The notes: generated from the sequence alone by a model not told the origin. Numbered from the stretch's first letter, positions 10,945 through 24,380 are shown. The stretch is 64,000 nt of DNA from Tamarix chinensis (GCA_030549775.1 CM060176.1:99838303-99902302); one strand, 5' to 3'. Translations and numbers: made by a program.

Positions 10945-13503
10945 TTACATCCCTAACTGTGTTTCGAGTAGAATTATCAATGAACTGATTTGGATTCGTT
11001 GTTTTTTTTTATGTAAGTGAATTAAGTTTGAGTATTATTTAATCAATGTATCGAGTTCAAGTAATGATAAGTAGAGCCAACAAAAGTTGATTAATTTATC
11101 CAATTCGATCCGATATAATATGTTAAATATATCAACCCGATTTGAAACTGATCCGATTCGATGTTGACATGAATATAAGTGATCCAATCTAACTCTAATA
11201 CGTAATCCGACCAGCCACTAACCGGACTCATAATCAATCCGACCACTATCAATCCGACCTGACCCGACTCGACAAAACTAAATTTAATATTAATCAGTTA
11301 TGATAATAATAAAAAATACATATATCTTATTATTTATTTAAAGTTTTTAAAAATATATTATGATTTAATTTTTTTTATTTATCTTACTTTTATTGTGAAC
11401 GTACTTATTTACCAATGATATTCTAATTTTGCCCATTTTTTGTATAAAAACATAGCATTATAAAGCCATAATAATAAATAAATAATAATTAATAACACAT
11501 TATTAATCACATGCTTACATGAAATTAAACTTAATGCTTACTTACGAGGCTAATAATTTAAATTAATTTTGGTGGTTAATGTCCGATTTGACCCAAGTAT
11601 AAGGTGATTCGATCCAAGATTAGCTGGGCTACCCAACCCGACCCATTAAACCCTAAAAAGATATTATTTGTCAAGATAATATAAACCTGACTTGTCAAAT
11701 TAAATCAAATATGAAATCACCCAAATATGATATTGATTGGCCCAATCCTGACTTGATAGAGATGTAAATGGGGCGGTACGCTCATATTTATATCTATACC
11801 CATATCCGAATTTGTACTTATACCCGAATGGGTATCCACTTACACATCAATATCCGTGTCCATTAGATATATATTAAATATTTTATTTACCCATTAATGG
11901 ATATTATCTAGAGGATAAATCAATTACCCAACGGATAAACTCATTTGGAGTTAAGCGAAATGACAATTTTAACCTTAATTTATACTATATTTATTTTAAA
12001 ATTAAGGGTAAAAGGGTAATTATATATCATATAAACAAGTACGGATATAGATACGGGTATGGGTATGGGTATGGATATTCCATACCCATATCCAATAGGT
12101 TTTTTTCATCCTTCATATCCATTTAAATATCCGACGAATAAAACTCAGTGTGATTTAGATAAAATCCGCCCCGTTTACATCTATATAACCTACCAGGCCT
12201 GACAAACTGACCCGACTTAAACCCAAACTATCTCAATCCAAATCTGAACCGATTCGATAAATTAACCCGATACAAACTAGATCTACAATGACCTAAACCT
12301 GATCCCAACCCAAACAATTAGGTAACTCGAAATGACCTAACCCAACCCACAACGACCCGCAAAGAAAATAACCCATAAATAATCCGATCCGCCCGACCCA
12401 ATTGCCACCTATAATGATAAGCTCGGCTAGCTCAACTCATTTATACATTCGACTCATTCATGGGTCAATTTATAAGTTCATTTACTTGCTTGGTTATAAG
12501 ACTTGTAAATAAAATGTAAAAGGTTCGTATATAATATTTGAAAGGCTTATATTACATTCATTTAATAAAAAAATCAAAGAGATAAATAAACTATTAATCA
12601 AGTACAATACTTAAATGAGCTGATTTTATTTATTTAACTTTCAACCAAGCATTGATTTTATTTATTATAAAAGGCCCATTTTAAATTCTTTAGCAAAATA
12701 AGCCTAACCACCACTTCCTATAAAATAAGATGAGGAAATTGTACATCCCCTTGATGACAGGGCTCTAAGCACATAGGTTGTGTAGTCTATTATGACCTCT
12801 GTTGTTATTCCACTCTAGCTTTAGTCTAAATATTACTCCCTTGAGCCACTTTTTGATAACTATAAAATAATCAAATTATTTATGGCTCAACATCCCATAA
12901 ATTTGGCACTAAATTAGCCTATCTAAGTAATTCAATCCAAGGTTATCTAATCAAAACTGTCAATAAACATCATACCTTCAATCACTAACTCTAGCACTAG
13001 CTAGAACTCTAACCCCTATTGATCCTTATATAATGACCACACTAGCCATGGGTACAGTCATTCACCCTCTTGTCAATACTCTAGTGCTTGGGTTTCCTCT
13101 TGGCCCCTAAAGTCCTATACTATAATACTCTAAAATTTTATGTAATTTTAATCTTGACTAATTAATATTTTAGCCTAAAATAAATTCTAATTTTTGAGTC
13201 AATATATATTTTTTTAGCCTACTCTAACCCTAGATATTTGATAGATAAATTTTTAGATGAAATTCCTAAAAAAACAAATCTCAACCTAATGAAAATCCTA
13301 ACCCTAAAATTTTTTTTTCTTTCCTTTCTCCTTCCTTTTCTTTCTTTTTTTTCCTTCCCTTGGAGTTCACCCTAGTTGTAACACCCCCAAATTTACTACT
13401 AAAAAATTTCGTTTAATTTCAAAAAAAGTTTATCGGAAATAGTTAAATTAGTCGAGCCAAGAATTGAATTATGATAAACGAGTTGCTTTTGTTTATTTAT
13501 GTT
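10945..13503. other. Gene-free region with degenerate repeats
   Basis: No gene is visible. Segments near 11090-11290 and 12190-12410 are rich in GACCCGA/CCGATCC words and end with CCCAATTGCCACCTA near 12412. This resembles another old inverted-end repeat family, interrupted by the element at 11757-12183. The rest is AT-rich sequence with poly-pyrimidine runs near 13300-13365. Confidence 0.45.
11757..12183. mobile_element. hAT-like non-autonomous element, copy B (diverged)
   Basis: The ends read TAGAGATGTAAATGGGGCGG on the left and, in reverse complement, TAGATGTAAACGGGGCGG on the right. The core near 11950-12030 matches the cores of copies A and C (a stretch starting GTTAAGCGAAATGACAATTT). 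The flanks show no convincing 8-bp duplication, so the insertion is old. Confidence 0.65.
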
Positions 13504-15024
13504 CACTACAACAAAAATCATATTTAATAACTGTATATAGATAACGGCTAAAATAAAAACATTGATAAAAGTGTAAAAAATTAAATGTGGCTTGGAAGAA
13601 AAGAAATGATAACAGTTTCTAATTATAACCATTATCTAAATTATTTTAAATAGTTATTTTAATATAAATCATTATTGAAAGCCCAAGATTTTTGTAAAGA
13701 GAAAACAATTATGGCTTTGGCTCTCCACTACTTTTTGTGCATTCTCTCTTATTTTTAACCCTAACTTTCCTAGGCCTTATCTCTAGAACTACTTCAATTC
13801 CTCAATCTTGTGCCACAATTCTTCTTCGTTAGTTCTTAATTACTTCCTCATATACACTCACAAAATGAGCTTCTTTCTAACATGTCTCCCAGTATTAGAT
13901 TGTCTTTGCGGTGTCATAACTAATTTTGTCTTCGATGTGAATCACGTGACCAAGTTGCATCAACATTGTGTTTCATCATTGTGTACCACCTTTTGCTTTG
14001 CTACTGTGTGATGTCTTCATTCTTTGTCGTTGTGTGATGTTGTCGTGCTTCACCTTTGCATGTCATCTCCATGTTTTGCATTCCTCCATCTCTTATTATT
14101 TGCAGTCGTCTATCTTACATTGGTGAGTGTTTTCTATAGCTTATATATACTTTTGTTGCCTAATAATATATCAACTTGTTTTGGTTGGCTTCTGCACCAA
14201 CATATAGTACATGAATGTCTTTGGGAAGATTATATTGTAGTAATACGAGAGGAATACTAAGAGGAACTAGTAGGGGATGGTTGTAAGGTATGAATGTATG
14301 TTTATTATTCTCCCAAAACTATTCCATATTTGATTTGATTCTCTCATATCTATCTCATATTTCGTTCAATTCTCTTGTATCTGTCTCATATCTAGTTTTT
14401 TTTTTGGGGTTTGTGGTTGATTTTTCTAGTTCAATCCATTGATCTGGCTTCTCCATTTTGTTCTAGCTCATTCATTCAAAGACTCGATCCAAGTAGCTCT
14501 ATTAGTTTTATGTGTTCTATCATGGCTTCGTTATTTGTTTATGTTTCAACTCATTTTCTATCTCAAATTTCTACTCCATCTTATTCGAATATGAGATTGT
14601 GGCATAGTTTTTGACATTTTGAAAACTGAACTACCATGGAGTATGCAATGTGTAGTTCCATTGAGAATTATAAGGGTTCAATTCCCTCACATTTCTTATT
14701 ATTTCTCTATGAATTGCCTAATATGTTTTAGTTCGTATGAATTTGTAGGGTGTTCAACAATTGCTATGTAAAAAAACCGTCATCAAAACCAACATTTAAT
14801 AATGCTTCTAGCCAAGATTTGTTGTTAAAAGTTAGTTTTGATAATTATTTTTACCAAAGCCATTATTGAAAGTCTATTTTTTTCATCTTTAGCTCATTTT
14901 AGGATTTTTGATAATGGTTCTATAGCTATTATCAAATCTTTAATAATGGATAATTTCATAAAGGTTCTGAACTATTATTAAAACCATAAAATAACCATTA
15001 TAAAATCCTAATTCTATAGTAGTG
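13504..15024. mobile_element. CACTA (En/Spm-type) non-autonomous element
   Basis: The left end is CACTACAACAAAAA and the reverse complement of the right end is CACTACTATAGAATTAGG, matching at about 10 of the first 13 bases. Flanks GTT and ATT give a poor 3-bp duplication. Subterminal AACCATTAT/ATAATGGTT words recur at both ends, as is usual in this superfamily. At 1521 bp with no transposase, it is a deletion derivative; the small open frames inside look random. Confidence 0.75.
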
Positions 15025-15056
15025 ATTAAATGAGTAGAGTAGAATAACTCATGAAC

Positions 15057-16855
15057 TGGTGCGACCGTAGCCGGCACGCAATTTAAACCCTCTTGTTGTC
15101 AATTGTAGCACTGGTAAATAAGGGTATCGTTCTAGGCCGGGGATTGAGAGGGCTCACCTCTATTTAACTAGCTTGAAAATAAAACTAAAACTAAAAATAA
15201 AAATCCTAAATAACACAGAATAAATGAATAAGAAAAATACTAATAGGGGTTTATCAAAATAATAAAATAATAAAAGGAATAAATAAAATCAAATAAACTA
15301 ATAACGAAAATAATGAAAATGATAGGAAACCATAGATATGAGAAATATGTTAGGAAAATAAAAATCCACCACTGGATTAGGTCGTACTATAATATTTATT
15401 TCTAAGTCATCTTTTAATCGTGAGAAAGAGATCGACCAAGTTGCACACCAAAAGCAGGTCTATACACCTTATATTACTTCCCTTAATTAATTAATACGAC
15501 AAAGCGCCAATATTAACCCTATTAAATACTAGCAGTATAGCAGCAACAAGCGGCTCTTATATTTAACTAGATTTAATGCATTAAGTGTAAGTGAAAGGCT
15601 GTCAATCTAAGTACCCATACTAGTACAAAAAGCATGTCTAGCTGTATTTCCTTTCCTTGACCCACACGTATCGAAACGTTTTACCACTTCGGTTAGAATC
15701 ACAAAACGATTAGGTGAATTGTTATCTAACCTAGCTGCAATTTATACATATAAATTCTAGTATATTTAGATGGCCACCTAGCAAGCAATTAATCCTACAT
15801 ACTGTCACTTATGAGGTACCAGAACAAGGCATGCACCAAATAAACTATACTTGACAGAATTATACATATAAACGATAGCAATTAATATAGAGTCAAGAAA
15901 CATTCTCACGAAACAAAGAAAATAAAATTATAATTCAAATTCTAATCCAGGGTATCAATTCATTCCCTAACAATAAATAATCAGCCACTCATAATTAAAG
16001 AATTAATTACACAGAAATATATATCTAAAATATAAATTAAAATTAAGAAAATAAATAACCGGAATTAACTTTAAATAAAAGATCAAGAATTTATTCAGAT
16101 AAAAATTAGTTTTATCTGAAATAAATTCTACCGGTATAAATTTCTTCCTTATTTTCTTCCTTTTTGGTCTTGGATTTCCGTGCCACTAGTTCTTTCTTAT
16201 TTTTCTTTTCGTCGCTGGCAGCAGATGGCGCACGCCTCGGTTTCCGTGCGCTTTGCACTGTGCGGCTGACCGTGCGTTGAAGCCTGTGTCTTTCGCGGTT
16301 AGCCCGAGCCGTAAAGGCTCTCGTCTCTCGCTCTCTACTTTTTGTCGAGCCTGTTGAGGCTCTCTCTGTCGTTCCACAGAGCCTCGGAAGGCTCTCTTTT
16401 TCTTTGCACCCGTCTGTCTCGTCCCTTTTTATAATTTTTGTTTCTTTTTCCATGTCAGCCCTACGGCTGACTTTTCTTGCTCCCTTGCTCCTTTCCGAGC
16501 GGCTGGTTTTTTTTTCTTGTGCCACGTTCGTTCTTTCGTTCTTGTTTTGGCGTCGTTTTGTGTTTCAGGCCTTTGGGCCTTCGGTCTTTGGCCGTTGGTC
16601 CAAAGGTCTTATTTCCTTTTTTTTAATTTTCTTTTGTTTAAAAACAAAACCTGCAAAATAAAATTCAATAAATATTAATAAATAATATTTTATTCTAAAT
16701 TTACTTAATTTATATCATTTTAGCTTAGATAATAAAATTTATGCAAATTTTACTACTTAAGCATAAAACAATACTTATTCCCCTATATTAGCTAAATAAA
16801 CTACCAAAAACTAAGATTATAAGGGCATAAAATGTGTCAAAATATGAACTCATCA
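15057..16855 (-). repeat. 3' LTR of the Athila-type element
   Basis: In sense orientation it starts TGATGAGTTC and ends GTCGCACCA. It has the same length as the partner at 24403-26201. Small open frames inside (for example 16112-16525, Lys/Arg/Glu-rich) occur in both LTRs but lie in LTR sequence and look non-coding. Confidence 0.95.
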
Positions 16856-16893
16856 CACCCCCACACTTAGCTTCTTGCTTGTCCTCAAGCAAG
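16856..16893 (-). other. Polypurine tract and adjacent hairpin at the 3' LTR
   Basis: On the minus strand AAGTGTGGGGGTG directly abuts the LTR start TGATGAG, the position of the plus-strand primer. Five bases upstream (16874-16893) lies a perfect hairpin with 8-bp arms CTTGCTTG/CAAGCAAG and loop AGGA in sense orientation. The same arrangement recurs at 18626-18663. Confidence 0.85.
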
Positions 16894-18625
16894 TTATTAC
16901 TCTAAACAAATAAAATTAAATTAACTAGCCACTTTCGTAGGTCTCACGATTACACTTAGCATGTGTAACAAGCCCTTTAAACCCCTAGGTCACCCATCGA
17001 GGACGAGTAAGGTCTCGTGAGGGTTTCGCAGATGATATACCCACAAAATCACACACAAAATAAAATAAAAACATACCTAACACCTAACACCCTTAACTAT
17101 TTTTGTCTCATAATCTTTTACTTTCAAACGTCAAGATTAGCAATCAATCAAAATTCAGCATTGGGAGATTTAAAGGATCAATTTCAACATATGGTTCACA
17201 CATAAACATGACAGGTATGAAAAGATCAATATTATGGATGAACATCTACCACGCCTTAGTCACATCAAGATCCATCCTCACTATGGATACCCTCTATTTT
17301 TTTTCCTCTTAGATTCATGGCTACAAATATATAAAAACACTCATGTATGTGTGCTAAGATGATAAAGATAACAAATGACTCACATATATAAACAAAGAAG
17401 GCTCATATTTTTGTGGATAAAACCTCATGAAAGATATCAAATATTTGCCAAATGGACCGAACCATATTCTTAACTCTTGTGACTAATCTCCATCAGATCA
17501 AAGGCTGCTCATCTCAAGAATCAAATAGGACTTACTTATTGGTTGTAGCGGTGTTTAAGGTAAAGAAGGGTATGGAGTATTTTAGGAGTGTGATGCTAAA
17601 AAGATCAAGAGCTAGTGGAATCTAATGATTAGATAAAATATAAGCATAACTCCACATCAATGATTAATGATACACCTCTCCATCTTTACAATAAAATGTA
17701 ACATGAATAGAACTTCCTCAACATCATCTCCATAATTCCATCTCTTCCTTATTTCCTAACATTTTTTTTTGACACTTTTCTTTTTTTTTTCTTCTTTTTT
17801 TTCATTCAATTTTTTATCTCCACCAAAAATAACCAATCCCCTTTCTTAGCATACATACATATATTTCTTTCACACACACATTTACAACCACTCTTTAAAT
17901 CCATAATGATTTGATTTCCTTCCACTAGCTTTAAGCAAGGGTAAAGATATTAAGGCCCGAAGGTTATTTAATGTGGGTAATGAAAAAAAATGTATGTTCC
18001 ATGTATAGGCTCAATGGTTTTCTATAGGATGTGCATCATGGATACACAAATTAGGTTAAGCTATTTGGTCATGTGATGGAAAATTCCTAAGCTGCCTTTA
18101 TCATTTTCTCAATCAGAGCATATTTTGACTATAAGCCTCGACTAGTACAAGAGTAAGTTCTAGTAATCTCTATAGTCCATTACAAGATCTATGGCAAATA
18201 ATTCGATCAAAGCAATTAAAAATATATGAGGTTCACAAAGAAAAATTTTGAAGCCAAGAAAAAGTAGATGATTTTGTGTAAATTCGCTCAGAAAAAGAAG
18301 GTACATATGGTTCAAAAGCTCACTAAGGAATGTGACGAATCTCAACATGCCATGTCGGTGATTAGAAAATCATACATGTTCTTTCTCCATTCACATTTAG
18401 ACACGTAGATATGTGTTCCCTATATCAAAATTAACACAAAAAATCTCCACTTACTTTATCTCAATTTCATGATTCTCTTTTCGTTAAATTTCAAAGATAT
18501 ACTCCTCATTAACTAATTAAGGGTTCCTACGACTCTAAAAACACTAGACACTCTAAAAAAAATTAAACACTCTAAAAAAATCAAAATAATTTTGTTTCAT
18601 TTTTTTTTCATACATAAAACACACG
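16894..18625 (-). other. Non-coding 3' internal region of the Athila-type element
   Basis: No open frame longer than about 60 codons is visible on the sense strand. Athila relatives often carry an env-like frame in this position; nothing recognisable as such remains here. Confidence 0.6.
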
Positions 18626-18663
18626 CACCCCCACACTTAAATCACACATTGTCCTCAATGTGT
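18626..18663 (-). other. Second polypurine tract plus hairpin downstream of pol
   Basis: The 13-mer AAGTGTGGGGGTG is identical to the tract at the LTR. Again five bases upstream in sense orientation is a perfect hairpin with 8-bp arms, here ACACATTG/CAATGTGT, and the same AGGA loop (18644-18663). It lies about 150 bp after the integrase stop. Confidence 0.85.
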
Positions 18664-18809
18664 AAACAACTAAGGAAACATGAAATTTCATGTATGGAGA
18701 AAACAAACTAAATAAATAAATAAATAAAGGATAGAAAACTCCCTTATGACTTTGGGTTGCCTCCCAAGTAGCGCTTGTTTTTACGTCTTCAGCCTGACGT
18801 CGTAGCAAT

Positions 18810-20131
18810 CTATTCATTCGGTGTGGATCCATCTTGTAGGCACACCTCTTCAACGTTATGCTCCATGAATGAATCATAATAGGGCTTAAGCCTGTGACCG
18901 TTTACCTTGAACTCATTCCCCGTCTTCTCGCTTTTGATCTGTATTGCACCATAAGGGAAAACATGAGTAACAATAAAAGGACCAACCCATCTAGAATGCA
19001 ACTTACCTGGAAATAAGCAAAGACGCGAATGGTAGAGTAGCACTTTTTGTCCTACAACAAATGATTTTCCACGAATCATCTTATTATGAAAAGATTTTGT
19101 CTTCTCCTTGTATACCATAGCACTTTCAAAAGCGTCATTCCTTATTTCTTCTAATTCATGAAGTTGTAGCTTCCTATGCGTTCCAACTGAGTCGATACTC
19201 ATGTTCAAATTCTTAACAGCCCACCATGCCTTGTATTCAAGCTCCACTAGTAGATGGCATGCCTTTCCATAAACGAGTCGAAAGGGAGACATGCCTATGG
19301 GCATTTTATAGGCTGTCCTATAAGCCCATAAAGCATCATTTAGCCTTTGGCTCCAGTCCTTTCGATTTGGGCTCATAGTTCTCTCTAGGATCTTCTTTAT
19401 TTCTCGGTTGGAAACTTCGGCTTGCCCGCTAGTTTGAGGATGGTAGGGTGTAGAGACTTTATGTGTCACCCCATACTTACATAGCAAGGCTTCAATTGTC
19501 CTATTGCAAAAATGTGATCCTCCATCACTAATGATTACTCTAGGCATACCAAACCTAGAGAAAATGTGAGATTGAAGGAACCCTACAACTACACGAGAAT
19601 CGTTAGTCCGGGTGGCAATTGCTTCCACCCATTTTGATACATAGTCTACTGCAAGAAGAATATAGAGGAAACCTTTAGAAGATGGAAAGGGTCCCATAAA
19701 TTCAATGCCCCATACGTCGAAAATTTCTACAGCTATAATAGAAGTTAAGGGCATTTGGTCTCTAGGACCAATATTACCTGATCTCTGATATCTATCACAT
19801 CGCCTACAGTAATCATTGGCATCGCTAAATAGTGTTGGCCAATAAAAACCTGCTTCAAGGACCTTGAAGGCAGTCTTTTTAGCACCAAAATGTCCCCCAC
19901 AATGCAATGTATGACAATGTGCTAGAATATGCTCGAATTCTGAATCAGGGACACATCTCCTAATTATACCATCATTACCGAATTTCCATAAATAGGGATC
20001 ATCCCAAACATATTGGGATGACTCTTTTCTAATTTTAGTTCTTATAGATCGTGGCATGTCATTAGGCAACTTGTTTGTTACTAAATAATTTACGATATCA
20101 GCAAACCATGGTGTACTTACCTTATCCCGAA
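18810..20131 (-). pseudogene. Integrase region of the Athila-type pol
   Basis: An open frame of 419 codons (20069-18810) follows a frame change near 20130. The zinc-binding HHCC region is intact ([14 protein letters not shown] ... CRRCDRYQ). In the catalytic core the second and third acidic residues are present ([10 protein letters not shown] and NREIKK), but the first site reads VWGIEFMGP, with Glu where the family has Asp. The C-terminal part ([21 protein letters not shown]) resembles the usual tail. The frame ends at TGA-like context before the duplicated polypurine module. Catalytic loss is inferred from the Asp change and the upstream frameshift. Confidence 0.88.
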
Positions 20132-23044
20132 TAGCTGCTCGTCTGGAAAGTTCTCGATCAATGGTATAGGTTCACCATCTTGAATCATTCGGCTCAGATG
20201 ATCTGCCACTACGTTAGCACTACCTCTCTTGTCCTTAATTTCCACATCAAATTCTTGTAACAAGAGTACCCATCATATCAATCGTGGCTTTGCGTCTTTC
20301 TTAGACAACAAATACTTCAAAACTACATGGTCAGTAAATATGGTAACTTTAGTTTGAAGCAAATATGACCTAAATTTCTCAAGAGCAAATACCACAGCCA
20401 ATAGTTCTTTCTCGGTAGTTGAGTAATTCAACTGAGCATCATTTAGAGTCCTTGAAGCGTATTAGATGGCGTATGGCTTTTTATCCTTTCGTTGCCCCAA
20501 AACTGCCCCAATTGCATAGTCAGAGGCATCACACATGATTTCAAATGGTAGGGACCAATCTGGCGGTAATATCACTGGAGCAGTAGTCAAGAGCCTTTTT
20601 AGCTCGTCAAATGCTTGTTGGCAATCTTTATTCCACTCAAATATCACCTCCTTCTGTAAAAGGCGTGTCAATGGTCGTCCAATGCTGGAGAAATCTTTTA
20701 TAAACCTGCGATAGAAACCTGCATGTCCAAGGAAAGAACGTACCTCTCTCACGCAAGTGGGAGAGGGTAAGTAACGCATAGTATCTATTTTAGCCTTATC
20801 AACCTCTAGCCCTCTAGATGATACAACATGACCAAGTACAATTCCTTGTGTCACCATGAAATGACACTTTTCCTAATTAAGTACAAGGTTAGTTTCTTTG
20901 CATCGTTTCAAAATTAAATTCAGATTTTCAAGACAAGATTCAAAAGTGTCGCCAAAGACACTAAAGTCATCCATGAAAACCTCAATAATTTTCTCAATGT
21001 AGTTAGAAAAAATACTAACCATACATCTTTGGAAAGTACCAGGGGCATTGCATAGCCCGAAGGGCATGCGTCGGTAGGCAAATGTGCCAAATGGACATGT
21101 GAAAGTCGTCTTCTCTTGATCCTCCTCCGCTATGTGAATTTGGTTGTAACCGGAGTACCCATCAAGAAAGCAATAGTAGGAATGACCAGCCAATATCTCG
21201 AGCATTTGATCAATGAATGGTAGTGGGAAGTGGTCTTTCCTTATCGTGGCATTAAGCTTCCTGTAGTCAATGCATACTTGGTACCCCGTCACTGTCCTTT
21301 GAGGGACAAGTTCGTTCTCCTCGTTCTTCACCACTATAACCCCTGACTTCTTAGGCACCACATGTATAGGTGCCACCCATTTAGAATCTGAGATAGGGTA
21401 GATAACTCCACAATCCAATAACTTGATGATCTCTTTCTTCACTACTTCCATCATAGGAGGATTAAGCCTACGCTGAGCTTCTCTAGTTGGCTTTGCTCCA
21501 TCCTCAAGAAGTATGTGATGAACACACATAGTAGGGCTTATTCCCTTGATGTCTGCTAGCGTCCATCCAATAGCAGTCTTGTGATTATTGAGAACTCTTA
21601 AGAGCTTCCTCTCTTCTTCATCTGTTAACTTTGAAGATATAATCACCGGAAGGGTTTCATCATCTCCTAAGTAAGCATACTTCAAGTGGTCCGGTAATGG
21701 TTTGAGTTCTAATAAGGGGGCTTGAATCACAGAAGGTATGGGCTTGTTAGTAGATAAGGGAATCGAAAGAGGAGGGAATCCATACCGATATAGAGGGTTT
21801 GCCTCCATGTGAGATACCACATGCATAAGATGTGGTGCAAGTATTGCTTCTATTTCCTCCAATGGAATCATTTCCCCCTTTTCATCCAATCCTAAACTTT
21901 TCACAAGAGTGGTATCTAATGGGTCCTCCTTGTCCTCCTCAAAATAATCCTGTACTAACAAATCAATAGTGTCAATAGTAAAACAAGAATGATCATCCAC
22001 AGGGTATCTCATAGTGTTAAAAATGTTGAAACTTATGACTTCCCCATGAAATTCCATGGTAAGAGAACCAGTATGAACATCTATTTTTGTGCGAACAGTT
22101 CTCATGAAAGGTCTTCCCAATAGCAATGGCATTGGACTTGAGATGCTATCGTCCATATCCAGCACATAAAAGTCTGCTGGGAAAATAAGTGTATCAACCT
22201 ACACAAGAACGTCTTCTACAAGTCCCTTAGGGAATGCGTTAGAACGATCAGCAAGTTGAATGATCACATTACCTTTCTTAAGCTCTCCTAAACCTAAAGA
22301 TGCATAAATAGAATATGGCATAACATTAATAGATGCACCTAGGTCTAGCATAGCATTTTCAAACTTATTGTTACCAATTACGCATGGAACTGTGAAACTT
22401 CTAGGATCCTTGCATTTTGGAGGTAGCTTCCTTTGTATCACCGCAGAAAATTGCTCACTCATCTTCACTACTTCCTTTTCCCGTAGTCTTTTCCTTGTGG
22501 TGCACAATTCCTTTAAGAATTTTGCATATTTAGGCACTTGTTTGATAGCCTCTAGGAGTGGAATGTTAACTTGTACCTTCTTAAATGTATCCAAAATTGC
22601 TTGATCACTCTCATCTTTCTTTGATTTGGATAACCTGCTAGGAAAAGGAGCTGCAGAAATAGGATTAGTTATAACATTTTTAGGAATGGTAGAGGATTTA
22701 CCATTTAAAGAACTTTCAGCTTGCAGTTCATTATCTGTTTGATCACTCGTTTGTCGATTTCTGCTTTTATTTTCTTGTTTCTCCATGCTTTCCCCCTCTT
22801 TTATAGTAGGATCTTCTTCCACTTGCTCAATATTCTCCTTGAATTTATTAGAATTATCTTCACTTGATTTACCACTTCTGGTTACCACTGCATTTGCTGA
22901 TTCAAAATTACCCTTTGGATTTGGTATGGTGCTACTTGGCAATTTTCCCGGATCATGCGATTGATTGAAACTAGTAACCAATTCTCCAATTTGCCTCTTA
23001 ATATTCATCACTATCTTTTCCATGTTGAGTTGAATTTGATTCAG
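20132..23044 (-). pseudogene. Protease, reverse transcriptase and RNase H region of the Athila-type pol
   Basis: After a TAG at 23045-23047 the same frame continues through a Lys/Glu/Ser-rich linker to an aspartic protease site (MLDLGASINVMPYSIY). It then runs to RT with YCFLDGYSGYNQI, MPFGLCNAPGTFQ and VFMDDFSVFG (the FMDDF active site), and RNase H with FEIMCDASDYAIGAVLGQ. In-frame stops are at 22199-22201 (TAG), 20873-20875 (TAG), 20462-20464 (TAA) and 20273-20275 (TGA), with a frame change near 20130. Most of the stops can be explained by C-to-T changes on one strand or the other, as expected in methylated transposon DNA. Confidence 0.9.
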
Positions 23045-24244
23045 CTAATTCAGTCCATCTCTCCGCAGTTTTTTATCATTTATCAGTTCTTCAAGAATCT
23101 TATCATATTTGTCATTAGTCTGAGAGGATCCTCCTTGTTGTTTTTGATAAAAACCTGGTGCTACTTGGTTGAAACCTAGAGGATTAAGAACATTATTATT
23201 ATCTTTCCAACGAAAATTTGGATGATTACGCATAACTGTATGGTAAGTATTTGAAAATCCAATGGCATTAGCTTGTGCATGGTTCTCTCCTCCTATTATC
23301 TGTGGACATTTCTCACTTGGATGTCCTATTGCCGAACGCACTCTGCATGTTGTAACAATTCCAGTAGCTGTTGCAATCTGCGAAACAAGAGTGGAGAATT
23401 GGTGAAGTCTATCATCAAATTTATTCACACTCACCTCATTTACTCTTTCACGAATAGAAAGACCATCATATTGTTGTGCAATGGAGGCTCGATTTTTCAA
23501 TAGTGCTTGTGCTGAAATAAGATCTTTGTCCATAAACGAACCACCACTTGCTACATCCAACATATTCCTTTCAAGTGGAGTGAGACCCTCATAGAAATAT
23601 TGCAATAAATTCTCTTCCCTCATTCCGTGTTGTGGGCATTGTGAAAGCAAAACCTTATACCTATTGTAGTATGCATGAAATGACTCGTCAGGCTCTTGCT
23701 GGATCCCGGTGATCCTCTTTCTGAGTACTATGACACGTGATGCTGGAAAATATTTGTCTAAGAAAGCACTTGCTAAGTTGTCCCATGAGTATGTATGTCC
23801 TATTGATAACTCATAAAGCCAGTCTTTCGCACCATCCATCAAGGCAAATGGAAATGCCTTGAGTTTCAAGATTTGAAGATCTGCCTCTTTGGGGCAAATG
23901 GAGACACACACAAATTGAAATTCCTTTAGGAATTTATTTGGATCTTCACTTGGGAGACCATGGAATGTTGGAAGACGATGAAGTAGGCTGGACTTTAACT
24001 CGAAATCCCTTTCTTTCCCTTCAGCTAGCTCAGGATAGCCTATGCATGTAGGTACAGCTTCAGCTATGTTATGGGCTGCTAGCTCCCGTAAACTTCTATT
24101 AGCTTCCATTTGAGTGAAATAGACAGAATCGGTTGATGATGATGGAGAACCAAAAACTCTTGACTTTCTAATCACTCGAATGAACTTTTCTATCTCAAGA
24201 TTTATTGGTATCAACTCTCCTTGTATTTTTCTTCTCGTGTGCAT
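23045..24244 (-). pseudogene. gag of the Athila-type element
   Basis: The frame runs 399 codons from an ATG at 24242-24244, about 140 bp after the primer site. It contains a retrotransposon gag domain (AFPFALMDGAKDWLYEL, LDKYFPASRV, LLQYFYEGL). A zinc-knuckle-like segment reads CRVRSAIGHPSEKC, where one of the expected Cys positions is Arg. It ends at a TAG (23045-23047), after which the same frame continues into pol. Gag and pol were therefore probably one polyprotein. Confidence 0.88.
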
Positions 24245-24380
24245 TCACCAGTGGATACCTGAAATAAGAGAAACACTTTACCCGAGTAAACTGTACTAAA
24301 AAGAAACAAAAAAATAATAAATAAATAAATAAATAAAAACTAAGAAAATCTTGCTAGTATAATATAGGCAATGTTACCAA

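Noticed and set aside
13808..14614. Three plus-strand frames of 67-78 codons inside the CACTA element
   Set aside because: No similarity to CACTA transposase or any family, and short, Cys/Leu/Phe-rich composition expected from T-rich DNA.
16112..16525. 137-codon Lys/Arg/Glu-rich frame on the minus strand, with a near copy at 25458-25799
   Set aside because: It lies wholly inside the LTR, differs in length between the two LTRs and has no domain. Its presence in both is explained by LTR identity.
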